DNA of 64,000 nucleotides from Aeromonas enteropelogenes (GCF_000819845.1 NZ_CDCG01000011.1:124001-188000), one strand, 5' to 3'; counted from the first letter of the stretch, positions 1 through 9,274 are shown. Translations and numbers: made by a program. Notes: generated by a model not told the origin, from the sequence alone.

Positions 1-35
1 GCCCCCCGTCACAAGCCAGATCTGTTAACCCCTGC

Positions 36-1355
36 TTATACCGTCACGGTCACCTTGGTGGCGCCAGCGACCCGCTGGCTGCGCGCCAGCGCGTCCAGCA
101 TCTCCTTGGTCACCAGCACAATCCCTTGCGGCGAGCGATAGAAGCGGCGGGCGTCTTCATCGGCATTCTCACCGATCACCATGCCTTGCGGCAGCTTGCA
201 CCCCTTGTCGACCACCACCCGGCGCAGACGGCAACCCGAGCCAATCTCGACGCCTGGGAAGATCACCGTCTGATCCAGGGTGCAGAAGGAGTCGATCCGC
301 ACATTGGTGAACAGCACCGAACTCACGATAAAGGAGCCACTGACGATGGTGCCGCCGGCAAACATGGAGTTGATGGCCATGCCGTGCTGGCCGTTTCTGT
401 CCTGCACGAACTTGGCGGGGGGCGTCATGTTTTGGCTGGTCCAGATGGGCCACTCCTGATCGTAGATATCCAGCTCCGGGGTGACGGAGGCGAGATCCAT
501 GTTGGCTTCCCAGAAGGAATCCAGGGTGCCCACGTCGCGCCAGTAGGGGCGCTTTTGCGGGCAGCAGCCGACGCAGGACATGCCAAACGGGTGGGCATAG
601 GCGGTGCCCTCCTCAACGACCCGCGGGATCACGTCCATGCCGAAGTCGTGGTGGGAGTGTTCGTTGGCGATGTCCTCTTCCAGCAGTTGGTAGAGATAGT
701 CGGCGTCGAAGATATAGATCCCCATGGACGCCAGCGCCGTGTCGGGCTTGCCCGGCATGGCTGGCGGGTTGAGGGGTTTTTCCACGAAGGCGTTGATCTT
801 GCGATCTTCATCGATGGCCATTACCCCGAAGGCGCTGGCCTCGCTGCGGGGTACCTCGATGCAGGCCACCGTGACCTTGGCGCCCTGATTGACGTGATCG
901 AGCAGCATGGCGGCGTAATCCATCTTGTAGATGTGATCCCCGGCCAGCACCACCACATATTTGGGGGCGTGATCACGGATGATGTCCAGATTCTGGTAGA
1001 CCGCATCCGCGGTGCCGCGATACCAGTGCACCTCGTCTACCCGTTGCTGGGCGGGCAGCAGATCGATGAATTCATTCATCTGGTAGCGTAAAAAGGACCA
1101 GCCGGATTGCAGGTGGCGCAACAGGCTGTGGGACTTGTACTGGGTCACCACGCCAACCCGGCGAATGCCGGAGTTGATGCAGTTGGACAACACGAAATCG
1201 ATGATGCGGAATTTGCCGCCAAAATGGACTGCCGGTTTTGCCCGGTTATCGGTCAACTGCTTGAGGCGACTGCCCCGCCCTCCTGCGAGCACCAACGCCA
1301 TGGTCTCGTTCAGCAACTGTCTGGATCTTGCAGTATTGGCAGGTTGTAACAACAT
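36..1355 (-). CDS. glgC: Glucose-1-phosphate adenylyltransferase (ADP-glucose pyrophosphorylase)
   Basis: Makes ADP-glucose from ATP and glucose-1-phosphate, the committed step of bacterial glycogen synthesis, in the cytoplasm. The 439-aa product has the nucleotidyltransferase N-terminus with [21 protein letters not shown] (about residues 20-40), the [19 protein letters not shown] segment, the substrate segment around [12 protein letters not shown], and a C-terminal left-handed beta-helix region (about 310-410). Length fits the family (about 430 aa). It is the last minus-strand gene before the window edge; glgA would be expected next but lies outside. The 222-bp gap to secF and a hairpin there suggest it has its own promoter. 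Confidence 0.96.
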   Translation of the reverse strand: MLLQPANTARSRQLLNETMALVLAGGRGSRLKQLTDNRAKPAVHFGGKFRIIDFVLSNCINSGIRRVGVVTQYKSHSLLRHLQSGWSFLRYQMNEFIDLLPAQQRVDEVHWYRGTADAVYQNLDIIRDHAPKYVVVLAGDHIYKMDYAAMLLDHVNQGAKVTVACIEVPRSEASAFGVMAIDEDRKINAFVEKPLNPPAMPGKPDTALASMGIYIFDADYLYQLLEEDIANEHSHHDFGMDVIPRVVEEGTAYAHPFGMSCVGCCPQKRPYWRDVGTLDSFWEANMDLASVTPELDIYDQEWPIWTSQNMTPPAKFVQDRNGQHGMAINSMFAGGTIVSGSFIVSSVLFTNVRIDSFCTLDQTVIFPGVEIGSGCRLRRVVVDKGCKLPQGMVIGENADEDARRFYRSPQGIVLVTKEMLDALARSQRVAGATKVTVTV

Positions 1356-1546
1356 CTTCTATCCCTTTGTGGCTAACTTATCCTGATAATGCCTCTTTTG
1401 AGGCCCAATGAAAGTGCTTTCAATCACAGAACATTCGTCGTGACGATTATTAAGTGACTTTGTTGTCAGTAATGTGATGTGCCGAGGGGGTAATCAGACT
1501 TTCAAGAGTCAGACGGGATGGCAAAGGGAAGGGGGAAAGAAGGATG

Positions 1547-1570
1547 GCCCCTGCCAGCGGTGGCAGGGGC
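1547..1570 (-). terminator. Putative terminator after secF
   Basis: Perfect 10-bp inverted repeat (GCCCCTGCCA / TGGCAGGGGC) with a 4-nt loop, starting 7 bp beyond the secF stop. On the minus strand it is followed by a pyrimidine-rich but not purely T run, so termination strength is uncertain. Confidence 0.55.
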
Positions 1571-1577
1571 GCTGGGG

Positions 1578-2510
1578 TTATGCCTCCTGAGGCAGAGGCT
1601 CCGCCTGTTTCTGATACGCCTGGGGTGTCAGTCCCAGCAGCTCCTGCACCGTCGATGCGACCGTGATGGAGGAGATGGTTCCTACTAGGATGCCGATAAA
1701 CAAGATGAAGGAGAAGCCGTAGAGGGCATCCCCCCCGAACAGCAGCAGGGCGCCCACGGTGAAGAGGGTGGTGCCCGAGGTGATCATGGTGCGGCTGAAG
1801 GTGGCCTTGATGGCGACATCGGAACACTCATGAATGTTCATCCTGGTGCGGGAGCTCAGCAGATCCCGCAGCCGATCCGAGATGACGATGCTGTCGTTCA
1901 GCGAATAACCGATCACCGCCATCAAGCCCGCGATCACATTGAGATCAAACTCGATGTTGCACAGCGCCAGCAGCCCAAGCGCGACGATGGCATCGTGCAC
2001 CACCGAGAGCAGGATGCCGATGGCTTGACGCCACTCGAAGCGAAACGCCAGATAGGCCGACATGGCCACCGAGGCTACCAGCACCGCCAGCATCCCTTGC
2101 TGGAATAGCTCGGCCCCCACCTGCGGGCCAACGATGGTGGTGCGCAAGAGCTCGACCGGCATGCCGAGTTGTTCCCCCAGCAGGGCGGCGAGCTCGGGGG
2201 CGGCCCAGGGCAGCTCGTGGGGCGGCAGCTTGATGAGCCATTCCCCCGGCACGCCCGCTGAGCTCAGTTCCAGCGCGCCGGCCAGCGGGGAGGTCAGCAT
2301 GGCGTTGAGCTCATGGGCCTCTTTCAGGGTCTGGATGTGAAACTCCAGCAAGATCCCGCCGGTAAAATCGAGCCCGAGGGTGAGGCCGTTCACCAGCAGG
2401 ATGGCGATGCTGGCCAGGGTCAGCAGGATGGAAGACCACAGACCGATGTAGCGCCAACGGGTCAGGCCCATGGCAACAATCATTCTCAACATGTTGTTTC
2501 TCCTGGCCAC
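1578..2510 (-). CDS. secF: Protein translocase subunit SecF (second-copy type)
   Basis: Inner-membrane partner of SecD that uses the proton or sodium motive force to pull exported proteins through SecYEG. The 310-aa product has an N-terminal membrane segment, the periplasmic LGLDFTGGILLEFH motif (about residues 46-59) and five further C-terminal hydrophobic segments including GYSLNDSIVISDRLRD, typical of SecF. It follows secD after about 100 bp. Neither yajC nor tgt is beside it, as would be usual for the primary secDF locus, so this is probably an additional secDF copy (inference; the other copy is not in view). Confidence 0.92.
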   Translation of the reverse strand: MARRNNMLRMIVAMGLTRWRYIGLWSSILLTLASIAILLVNGLTLGLDFTGGILLEFHIQTLKEAHELNAMLTSPLAGALELSSAGVPGEWLIKLPPHELPWAAPELAALLGEQLGMPVELLRTTIVGPQVGAELFQQGMLAVLVASVAMSAYLAFRFEWRQAIGILLSVVHDAIVALGLLALCNIEFDLNVIAGLMAVIGYSLNDSIVISDRLRDLLSSRTRMNIHECSDVAIKATFSRTMITSGTTLFTVGALLLFGGDALYGFSFILFIGILVGTISSITVASTVQELLGLTPQAYQKQAEPLPQEA

Positions 2511-2611
2511 CGAAGTGGCCTTGCTCGCGCAGGCGGACCTGCGCGAGATAAAAAGGGTGGCCGGCCTTGGTGCCGGCTGGTTGCGAAACTACTTGAGAGG
2601 GCGCTGGCCCA

Positions 2612-4414
2612 TCAGACCCTGAGGGTGTGCTCGCGGCTGCGTCCCCACAGGGGATTGATGATGGCGCGGGTGCCCCAGATCCCGGTGATCATGCTGGAGA
2701 CGAGCCCCAGGATGAGGGTGATGGAGAAGCCCTGCAGCGGTCCGGAGCCGATGGAGTAGAGCACCACGGCGCAGATCAGGGTGGTGATGTTGGCGTCGAA
2801 GATGGTGCGAAATGCCGAGCGATAGCCGAAATCGATGGCATTGGCGAGGCTGCCACCTTCACGCAGCCTATCCCTGATCCGCTCGAAGATGAGCACATGG
2901 GTATCCACCGCCATGCCCACGGTCAGCACCAGGCCGGCGATCCCCGGCAACGTCAGTACGGCGCCCGGCAGTACCGCCAGCATGCCGACCTGCATCAACA
3001 GGTTGCCGATCAGCGCCGTGATGGCCACCCAGCCGAACTTGCGATACCAGGCCATCATGAACAGCATCATGCCCGCCATGCCAAAAGCCAGGGCGGTGAA
3101 GCCCGCCTCGATGTTCTGCATGCCGAGGGTCGGGCCTATGCTGCGCTCTTCCAGGATCTTGAGCGGCGCGGTGAGGGCACCGGCGCGCAGCAGCATGGCC
3201 AGCTCTTGTGCCTCGGGCATGCTGGCAAGGCCTGTGATGCGGAACTGGTTGCCAAGGGCCGTCTGGATGGTGGCGACGTTGATCACTTCGCTGTGGGCTC
3301 TCAGGTGCCCCTGGGCATTGGTCTTGTACTCGGTGAAGACGGTGGCCATCGCCTTGCCCACGTGCTGGCGGCTGAACTGGTTCATCTTGCTGCCCCCCAG
3401 GGTGTCGAGCACGATATTGACCTGGGGCTGACCCATCTCTCCCATGCTGGCGCGGGCGTCGACGATATGCTCGCCGGTCAGCACCGGCTTGCGTGCCATG
3501 GGGATGGCCTGCCCGTGGCGATCGGACATATAGAAGTGGCTGTCAGCCTTGGTCTCGTAGAAAGCCAGGGAGGCGGTGGCCCCGATCACCTCTTTGGCCT
3601 GCTTGGGATTGTGCACCCCGGGCAGCTCGATGCGGATGCCCTCCTGCCCCTGGCGCTGGACCGTGGCCTCGACGATGCCGAGCTCGTTGATCCGTTTTTT
3701 CAGGATCGACAGGTTCTGGGTCACGGCGTTGTTGACCAGCAGGGTGCGCTCGGCCTCGCTCAACACCAGGCGCAGCTCGTTGTCGCTGCGGGTGAGTTGC
3801 CACTGCCCCTGCAGGGTACCGGCACTCTCCTTGACGATGGTGAGCCAGGGGGCCTGCTCGGCCGCCTCCGGCAGGGTCACGATCACGGTGCCCTGCTCGC
3901 TTCGCATCACGTTGGCGCCGCGCAGATGGGCATCACGAAAGCGGCTGCGCAGGGAGTCCACCAGATTGTTGGTCTGGGCGTCGATGACGAAATTGACGTC
4001 GACCCCGATCAGCAGCTGGGAGCCACCGCGCAAGTCCAGTCCGAGCTTGATGGGGGTGGCGCCGAGCCGGCTGATCCAGCCGGGAGCGTTGGAGTGAAAC
4101 TCCAGGGTCAGGGCGGCGCTGTCGACTCCCTGCTGCTCCAGCAACTGCTTGGCTCTTTGCTGTTCTTGCTGGGTGGCAAACACCAGCTCGACCTTGTCTT
4201 GCTGCTGCACCGTCTTGACCGGCGCGATCCGGTTTTCAGCCAGCAGCTGATGTTGACTGACGGTCAAGGCCGCTTGTCCGTGCAGGCCGAGGGAGGGTTG
4301 CTCACCGAAGAAGGTGGGCAGGGAGTAAAAGGTAAAGGTGAACAGCATCAGCAGCAGCAGTGCGTACTGCCACCTGCTCATGCGGTTGAGAATGGCGCTG
4401 TGATGTTTTCTCAT
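2612..4414 (-). CDS. secD: Protein translocase subunit SecD (second-copy type)
   Basis: Large subunit of the SecDF export motor. The 600-aa product starts with a membrane segment (about 14-34), has the IKLGLDLRGGSQLLIGV signature (about 122-138), a long periplasmic P1 domain and five C-terminal membrane segments with TVGMAVDTHVLIFERIRDRL, the SecD proton-path segment. The ATG at 4414 has GAGG nine bases upstream. That Shine-Dalgarno lies in a hairpin arm (see 4422-4442), and a small membrane protein gene ends 156 bp upstream, an arrangement resembling arrest-peptide control of secDF in other bacteria. Confidence 0.93.
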   Translation of the reverse strand: MRKHHSAILNRMSRWQYALLLLMLFTFTFYSLPTFFGEQPSLGLHGQAALTVSQHQLLAENRIAPVKTVQQQDKVELVFATQQEQQRAKQLLEQQGVDSAALTLEFHSNAPGWISRLGATPIKLGLDLRGGSQLLIGVDVNFVIDAQTNNLVDSLRSRFRDAHLRGANVMRSEQGTVIVTLPEAAEQAPWLTIVKESAGTLQGQWQLTRSDNELRLVLSEAERTLLVNNAVTQNLSILKKRINELGIVEATVQRQGQEGIRIELPGVHNPKQAKEVIGATASLAFYETKADSHFYMSDRHGQAIPMARKPVLTGEHIVDARASMGEMGQPQVNIVLDTLGGSKMNQFSRQHVGKAMATVFTEYKTNAQGHLRAHSEVINVATIQTALGNQFRITGLASMPEAQELAMLLRAGALTAPLKILEERSIGPTLGMQNIEAGFTALAFGMAGMMLFMMAWYRKFGWVAITALIGNLLMQVGMLAVLPGAVLTLPGIAGLVLTVGMAVDTHVLIFERIRDRLREGGSLANAIDFGYRSAFRTIFDANITTLICAVVLYSIGSGPLQGFSITLILGLVSSMITGIWGTRAIINPLWGRSREHTLRV

Positions 4415-4421
4415 GGCAAAT

Positions 4422-4442
4422 CGCCTCTGTCAGGAGAAGGCG
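4422..4442 (-). promoter_or_regulatory. Hairpin covering the secD ribosome-binding site
   Basis: On the mRNA, CGCCUU (coordinates 4442-4437) can pair with GAGGCG (4427-4422), leaving a 9-nt loop; the second arm contains the GAGG Shine-Dalgarno of secD. A second CGCCU-containing stretch lies further upstream in the leader (in the GCGCCUUGCC segment, about 4466-4475) and could compete for pairing. Seen in sequence; a regulatory role is inference. Confidence 0.4.
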
Positions 4443-4570
4443 CGCGGGCCGGCCCTTGGGGCAGGCAAGGCGCTAAAAAATAGAGATGCGAACAGGGCTG
4501 GATGACACCTGGGTGCAACCCGTCAAAGGGGAGGAGAAGCGCGAAAAAGAGATGTGCCAACCCCTCGGGG

Positions 4571-4990
4571 TCAGGCGGTCAGATAGCTCTGGCTGAAGCG
4601 GTATTGTAGATGCTGACGCTGCAGGCGGTGCCGGTGAATGGCACCGAAAAAGTCCCGAAAACTCTGTCTGTGATAGAGCAGGATGACAGGCGTCAGCCAG
4701 CCGAGCAGCAACAGCAGGATGGCCTCGGCAGACCAGCTGTGCACCAGCTCATAGACAAGGGTTCTGGGTTGAGTGTCATTGCGCTGGGATTGCTCGAGGC
4801 GCAGCAGATGATTCTGATGGGACGCGACAAACTTGATGATGCCGTCGTCGCTGTCGCTTGCCTGGGAGAGGGTATGGGTTTGCGTCGCCGCAGGCAGGCG
4901 TAGCCCTTCCACCTGGACGATGGAACAAAGCAGGGTGAAGGAGATGACCAGGGTCATCAGCACCAGTTTGACTTTGTCGATGGGACGCAA
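4571..4990 (-). CDS. Small two-segment membrane protein upstream of secDF; possible arrest peptide
   Basis: No family recognised. The frame is open from a GTG at 5056 (161 aa), but that GTG lies in a perfect hairpin just after the preceding gene. The TTG at 4990 (139 aa, product beginning MRPIDKVKLV) puts a basic N-terminus directly before the first hydrophobic segment and is preferred. Features, numbered from the GTG: hydrophobic segment 31-48, polar, presumably periplasmic part 50-111, second hydrophobic segment 112-128, then a 33-residue tail very rich in Arg, His and Gln (129-161). The tail is about as long as the ribosome exit tunnel. It lies immediately upstream of secD on the same strand, as VemP does in Vibrio and as MifM does upstream of yidC2 in Bacillus. 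No VemP arrest motif is visible. Confidence 0.65.
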   Translation of the reverse strand: MRPIDKVKLVLMTLVISFTLLCSIVQVEGLRLPAATQTHTLSQASDSDDGIIKFVASHQNHLLRLEQSQRNDTQPRTLVYELVHSWSAEAILLLLLGWLTPVILLYHRQSFRDFFGAIHRHRLQRQHLQYRFSQSYLTA

Positions 4991-5046
4991 ACGATCAATT
5001 CCAGAGAAACGAGAGGGGCAAGCTATCACAGGAGGCGGGATCGGAC

Positions 5047-5075
5047 AAGCCGGCACAGACCTGCCGTGCCGGCTT
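5047..5075 (-). terminator. Perfect hairpin after the DUF6279 lipoprotein gene
   Basis: AAGCCGGCAC and GTGCCGGCTT form a perfect 10-bp stem with a 9-nt loop, starting about 10 bp past the stop of the 5085-5942 gene. No T-run follows on the minus strand, so it may stabilise a mRNA end rather than terminate by itself. It separates that gene from the secDF unit. Confidence 0.4.
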
Positions 5076-5084
5076 GGGAGTGAA

Positions 5085-5942
5085 TCAACTGCCGGTCATC
5101 TGCGAAAAATCGCGGGCATATCCCTTGAGCAGGCTGTAGAGGTGGGCCCGTTGCGAGATGTCCAGTGACTGGCTCATGGCGCTCAGCCACTTGATGGTGC
5201 GTTGGCGCGATTGCTCGGTGTAGCCGGTGAAGCGGCCATCCATCAGGCCATCCCCCTGAGCCAGCAGATCGGTCAGCTCCCGGGTAAAATCCGGGCTCTG
5301 GCGCTGTTTCATCAACCGATCCAGCTCCAGGGTCCAGGAGGTCTGAAACTCGATCCAGGGGGGCATCAGCTCGTACTGCCACTCGGCCCACTGGGCCACC
5401 AGTGGTGCCTGGGCCGGTTTTACCTCGCCAATCCAGAACTCGAGCCGCTTGTTCATCTTGTCGCGAAACTCCGCCAGCATCTGCTCCTTCGGCTTATCGG
5501 AAAATTCCTGTTGCCGCTCCTGCTGGCGCTTGACCCTGTCTTGCATGAAGCGGGTCACCTGCTCGTCGGTCAGGGTGCGCGCAAGCCGCACCGCCCGAGG
5601 GATGGTGTCCTCGAGGGTGCGGGTCAGGCTCCCCTGCACCGCATCGAGATTGGTCTCGATTTGTGCCGGGGTCATGGGGCTGGCCACCGCTTTTGCCAGC
5701 ACATCGAGATCCCGGGCATAGCGGGGCAGCTCGTGTTGCCGGTGCCAGGCCATCAGCCCCTTCACCTCGCGGCTGAGCAGGCTCTTTTGCGAGGAGGAGA
5801 GGGCAAAATAGTCATCCAGTTGCCAGATGATGGCGGTGTCGAGCCAGTAGTAGATGATCCGGGTGGAGCAGCCCACCAGCATCAGCGTCAGCAGCAACAG
5901 ACCCCAGGTTTTCGGTTGGTACCAGCGCACCTTGTTTGTCAT
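5085..5942 (-). CDS. DUF6279-type lipoprotein
   Basis: Predicted 285-aa lipoprotein of unknown function. The N-terminus has a basic region, a hydrophobic stretch and a lipobox ending LMLVGC, putting the lipidated Cys at residue 25. The mature protein is mostly helical and charged, with the segment IIYYWLDTAIIWQLDDYF right after the lipidation site, which fits the DUF6279 family. It is the last gene of the hinT-to-lipoprotein cluster, 3 bp after the thiK homologue. Role inferred only as an envelope lipoprotein. Confidence 0.8.
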   Translation of the reverse strand: MTNKVRWYQPKTWGLLLLTLMLVGCSTRIIYYWLDTAIIWQLDDYFALSSSQKSLLSREVKGLMAWHRQHELPRYARDLDVLAKAVASPMTPAQIETNLDAVQGSLTRTLEDTIPRAVRLARTLTDEQVTRFMQDRVKRQQERQQEFSDKPKEQMLAEFRDKMNKRLEFWIGEVKPAQAPLVAQWAEWQYELMPPWIEFQTSWTLELDRLMKQRQSPDFTRELTDLLAQGDGLMDGRFTGYTEQSRQRTIKWLSAMSQSLDISQRAHLYSLLKGYARDFSQMTGS

Positions 5943-5945
5943 CGG

Positions 5946-6776
5946 TTACTCCAGTCGTTGCCGATTGAGATCAATCAGCCCGTGATAATCGGGATGGTCT
6001 TGCTGTTCGGCCATCAGCAGTGCCCACAGGAGGGCGATGTAATCAGCCCAGGGCAGGAACGCTTCGCCGTGAAAGGAAAACCGCTGCTCCCGGGGCTGGT
6101 CGCGCAGATAGTGCTCCTCCAGCGCCTCCCGCTCCTGTGGCAGCCAGCCGTGGGTGCGCTGGATGCTGGCGACCTCGAAGCCCGGATGGCCCGCGGCCCC
6201 ATACTCCCAGTCGATGACCCAGGGCCTTGCTCCCAACAAGTTAGCCGGATTGAGATCATGGTGGCAAGGCAGCCAGCAATCATCCGGCTCGCGGCTGGCG
6301 AGCAGGGCGCGCTCCAGCGCCGGCAGCCAGGACGGGATCCGCGCCAGTCTGGCGCGATAGCCGGCCGCATGGGCCCGTACCGCCATCACCACGGAGGGCA
6401 GGGGAAGGCGGTGCAGGGTGCGCAGGGTATCGGCCAGGCGCTTCGGCTGCTCGGCCCGCGGCGGCGGGGCGTCGGCCCAGTTCGGCTCGTCACACCAGTC
6501 GAGCAGCATCAGGCCGGTGGCGGGATCGCTGTGATGGCAGGGCAGGGCGATCCCCTCGGCCATGGCCCCCCGATAGAGCTGCCACTCGGTGGCCCGGTCG
6601 ATGCCAAGCCGTACCGGATCCGGGTGCCCCAGGCGCAGAAAGTAACTGCGCCCCGAGGGGAGGCGCAGTCGATAGTTGCAGTTAGTCAGGCCTGCCCCGA
6701 GCGGCGTCAGCTCCGCCTCTGCCCAGGGGGCGGGCAGGCGGCGTCGCAGGGCTGCCAGGTGCGGATCACCAGCCAA
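5946..6776 (-). CDS. thiK: Thiamine kinase-like phosphotransferase (APH fold)
   Basis: Small-molecule kinase of the aminoglycoside phosphotransferase/choline kinase fold; by synteny with E. coli ycfN it is probably thiamine kinase in thiamine salvage. The 276-aa product shows the catalytic loop CHHDLNPANLL (about 194-204) and the metal-binding VIDWEYGAAGHPGFE (about 209-223). The reading frame begins with TTG at 6776, overlapping the end of lpoB by 11 bp, consistent with translational coupling. In E. coli the same order ycfL-lpoB-thiK is found. Substrate assignment rests on context. Confidence 0.8.
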   Translation of the reverse strand: MAGDPHLAALRRRLPAPWAEAELTPLGAGLTNCNYRLRLPSGRSYFLRLGHPDPVRLGIDRATEWQLYRGAMAEGIALPCHHSDPATGLMLLDWCDEPNWADAPPPRAEQPKRLADTLRTLHRLPLPSVVMAVRAHAAGYRARLARIPSWLPALERALLASREPDDCWLPCHHDLNPANLLGARPWVIDWEYGAAGHPGFEVASIQRTHGWLPQEREALEEHYLRDQPREQRFSFHGEAFLPWADYIALLWALLMAEQQDHPDYHGLIDLNRQRLE

Positions 6777-7362
6777 AGGTGGACTTCTTCGCCTGTTTGC
6801 GGATCTCCTTCTGATCGGCCCACAGCAGCTCGCCGCTTTGCAGATCCAGCAGGTTCATGGTCATCTGGTAGTAGACGTCCTTCACCTTGCCGTTGTCCTT
6901 GACGATGCTGGCGAGGTTGCCATAGACCATGTAGCGGGCACCGGTCTGCTGGCCGATACGCACCATGGTGGCGGGATCCACCATGCCGCTACTCTGCTGA
7001 TATTCGAGCTGCTGTTTGATGGCGGCCACCTTGCTCATGTCGACGAAGCGGAACTTTCCGGCACGCAGCAGCTTGGTGCGGATGGTGTCGGTGATGGCCT
7101 CGGTATCGATATGCTCGGAGGTCTTGTTGCGGATGGAATCCATGTACATCACCGGGCGTCCCCCCGCGGTGATCTCGCTGGTGGCGGGCGAGGCCAGCAG
7201 GGAATCCGCCATCTTGTCGGCGATGGCCTGCAGATCGGTGGAGCCGTAATCGACGGTGACCGTCTCGGTTTCGGTCGGATCTCCATAGCTGACGGTGGTG
7301 CTGGAGCAGCCGCCCAGGAGCAGGGCGCCGGTCAATATCAGCAGGGCATGATTCATTTTCAT
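6766..7362 (-). CDS. lpoB: Penicillin-binding protein activator LpoB
   Basis: Outer-membrane lipoprotein that reaches through peptidoglycan to stimulate PBP1b. The 198-aa product has a lipobox (LLLGGC, Cys19), a short linker and a globular TolB-N-like domain with the conserved VMYMDSIRNKTSEHIDT and GARYMVYGNLASI segments. Its ATG shares one base with the ycfL stop (TAATG) and its 3' end overlaps thiK. This is the same gene order as in E. coli. The linker is shorter than in enterobacterial LpoB. Confidence 0.92.
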   Translation of the reverse strand: MKMNHALLILTGALLLGGCSSTTVSYGDPTETETVTVDYGSTDLQAIADKMADSLLASPATSEITAGGRPVMYMDSIRNKTSEHIDTEAITDTIRTKLLRAGKFRFVDMSKVAAIKQQLEYQQSSGMVDPATMVRIGQQTGARYMVYGNLASIVKDNGKVKDVYYQMTMNLLDLQSGELLWADQKEIRKQAKKSTFGW

Positions 7363-7760
7363 TAGTAGGATTCCTCAATCACTTCGCGTACATAGAGTCG
7401 GTAGCCTCGGGCGGCCGGACTCGGCGCCAGGGCGGACAGGGTGCGGCTCTGATAGCCGTGCAGCTTGAGTGGGGTCCAGCCGCGGCCATCGCTGGCCACC
7501 TCCTGACCCGCCTCGTCATACCAATAGAAGAGGTATTGCAGACGGTTGTCGCTGCGCTGGGTGCTGGTGGCCGCCACATTGACCTGCAGCAGGCCGTTTT
7601 GCTCGCGCCGGCTCAGCTCGGTCAGGGTGACGTTGACGTTTTGATGCTGCTCCGCCACCGCTGCGGCGCCCGCCGCACCATAGAGCGCAATGCCGGAGGT
7701 ATTGGTGGCACAGCCCGTCAGCAGTAGCGCGAGCCCCAGGGCCAGTGTGCATCTTTTCAT
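7362..7760 (-). CDS. YcfL family lipoprotein
   Basis: 132-aa predicted lipoprotein homologous to the YcfL protein encoded beside lpoB in enterics; function unknown. Start chosen at ATG 7760 because AAGGAGAG lies just upstream and the product then begins with a clean signal peptide MKRCTLALGLALLLTGC (Cys17). The frame is open 40 codons further upstream, but that part has no signal features. The domain contains LQYLFYWYDEAGQEV and ends just at the lpoB start, so the two are probably translationally coupled. Confidence 0.85.
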   Translation of the reverse strand: MKRCTLALGLALLLTGCATNTSGIALYGAAGAAAVAEQHQNVNVTLTELSRREQNGLLQVNVAATSTQRSDNRLQYLFYWYDEAGQEVASDGRGWTPLKLHGYQSRTLSALAPSPAARGYRLYVREVIEESY

Positions 7761-7828
7761 CTTGCTCTCCTTGCCGGCAGGCCGGGGGCCGCGCCGGTGG
7801 TTGTTCATGATTTGTCGGCCGAACCTGC

Positions 7829-9274
7829 TCACAGGGGCATCACCCGGGTGGTCAGTCCCGCGCCGAGGCGCTGCACCCATACCAGGGTGGTGCGTCCGCC
7901 GTGAATGGTGAGGGGCAGCTGGCGCGTGGCGCTGCCGGCCCCCAGGACAAGCTGTACCTCACCGGCGGGCAACATGCCCTGCCAGCTGGAGGCCTGGGCG
8001 GGCAGAGTGAGCCAGCTGCGGGTATCGGCCCGCTCCGAAAGGGTGTTGAAGATCCCCACCAGCAGGTTGCCCACATCGCCCCCCTCCTTGGCGGCGGTGC
8101 GCCGCAGCTGCTCCTTGGTTACCAGACGCAGGGCCTGGCGGGTCAGCATGCCAGGCAATCGTTCCTGCAGATCCTTGGCCGCCAGCGCTTCGAGCCGCAC
8201 CAGCTCACTGGTCTGCTCGACCCGCTTGCCGATGGTGACGGTCAGCGGCCCGGTGTCGCTCGTCCGGTTGTCGTAATAGGGTACCGCCACGGTGAAGGTG
8301 CGAAAATCACCGCCGGAGGTGGAGATGGGCAGCGGCAGAAACAACTCGCGCCGCGCCGGGATCAGCCCATCTTCAAACAGCACCACCAGCTGGCCCTGTT
8401 TTTTGGCAATGGAGGGGGTTAACGGCGGGGCCTTGCGACCGATCTTCTTCTCGGTCTCGCGGATCTCGTCCGCGGCCCCCCGCAGGCGAGCGAGGCGCAG
8501 CAGGGCATCCTGCAGGCTGCGGTTGTCAGGCGCAATCTGGTAGCCGCGCTGATAGTCGACCCAGGCGTCGTTGAGATCCCCAGCCGCCTCGTAGAGCACC
8601 CCGGAGAAATAGAAGGTGTAGGCGTTCTGAAAGCCGTTTTTCACCCGGCCGATGAGTCGGTCGAGATCCGGTGCCCGCGATACCAGCTGGCGCATCTCTC
8701 CTTCAGTGGCGGTATCAGCCTCGGCCTCTTCGCTCTTTTGCTTTGCCTTGCGAACCTCGTCAGCCCGCCGTTTGAGGGCACGCTCCTGTACCTGATTGGC
8801 GCGGCGCACCTCCACCAGAGCCCCCTCGGCATCCCCCCGTTGCAGGTAACCGAGCGCCAGATAGTGGTGCAGCATGGTGCGCTCGTAATCGGGGGCGCGA
8901 TAGGCCATCGACTGATCGTTGGTGAGCAGGCTGCCTACCTGAGCCAGACCGTGGCTCAGCCGGTACTCGGCCTGGTTGTCTTCCCAGACGAGCTGGCTGT
9001 CGGCGGCGGCAAAGGCCTGCTTGCTGCCGGCATCCTGGCCGGCCAGCCAGGCGATGCGCCCCTGCTCGAGCCTGTCCAGCACATAGGTGTCGTCTCCCAC
9101 CGTGGAGTCGCGCACCTCGGGCAGGGCCTCGGCGGCGTGCCCCAGCAGCAGCTGGTTGCGCAGCGGTACCATCTGATCGGAGTAGGAGACGAACATGTCC
9201 TGCCAGTGGGAGGCACAGCCTCCCAGCAGGGAGCTGGCCAGCAACAGGCCAGCCAGTTGAAGGCGAGGTATCAC
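7829..9274 (-). CDS. COG3014-family lipoprotein with helical-repeat N-terminus
   Basis: 481-aa predicted lipoprotein of unknown function. Lipobox SLLGGC with Cys20. Residues about 30-270 are helical and look like tetratricopeptide-type repeats (for example the stretch around [20 protein letters not shown]); residues about 300-480 are richer in beta strands. The ATG overlaps the hinT stop by 4 bp (ATGA), so it is co-transcribed with hinT. E. coli lacks this gene between hinT and ycfL; here it adds a large lipoprotein to the LpoB cluster, suggesting an envelope role (inference). Confidence 0.85.
   Translation of the reverse strand: MIPRLQLAGLLLASSLLGGCASHWQDMFVSYSDQMVPLRNQLLLGHAAEALPEVRDSTVGDDTYVLDRLEQGRIAWLAGQDAGSKQAFAAADSQLVWEDNQAEYRLSHGLAQVGSLLTNDQSMAYRAPDYERTMLHHYLALGYLQRGDAEGALVEVRRANQVQERALKRRADEVRKAKQKSEEAEADTATEGEMRQLVSRAPDLDRLIGRVKNGFQNAYTFYFSGVLYEAAGDLNDAWVDYQRGYQIAPDNRSLQDALLRLARLRGAADEIRETEKKIGRKAPPLTPSIAKKQGQLVVLFEDGLIPARRELFLPLPISTSGGDFRTFTVAVPYYDNRTSDTGPLTVTIGKRVEQTSELVRLEALAAKDLQERLPGMLTRQALRLVTKEQLRRTAAKEGGDVGNLLVGIFNTLSERADTRSWLTLPAQASSWQGMLPAGEVQLVLGAGSATRQLPLTIHGGRTTLVWVQRLGAGLTTRVMPL

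Noticed and set aside
2627-4483. 618-aa open frame on the plus strand across secD
   Set aside because: It is antisense to a clear SecD and has the Gly/His/Gln-rich composition typical of shadow frames in G+C-rich DNA.
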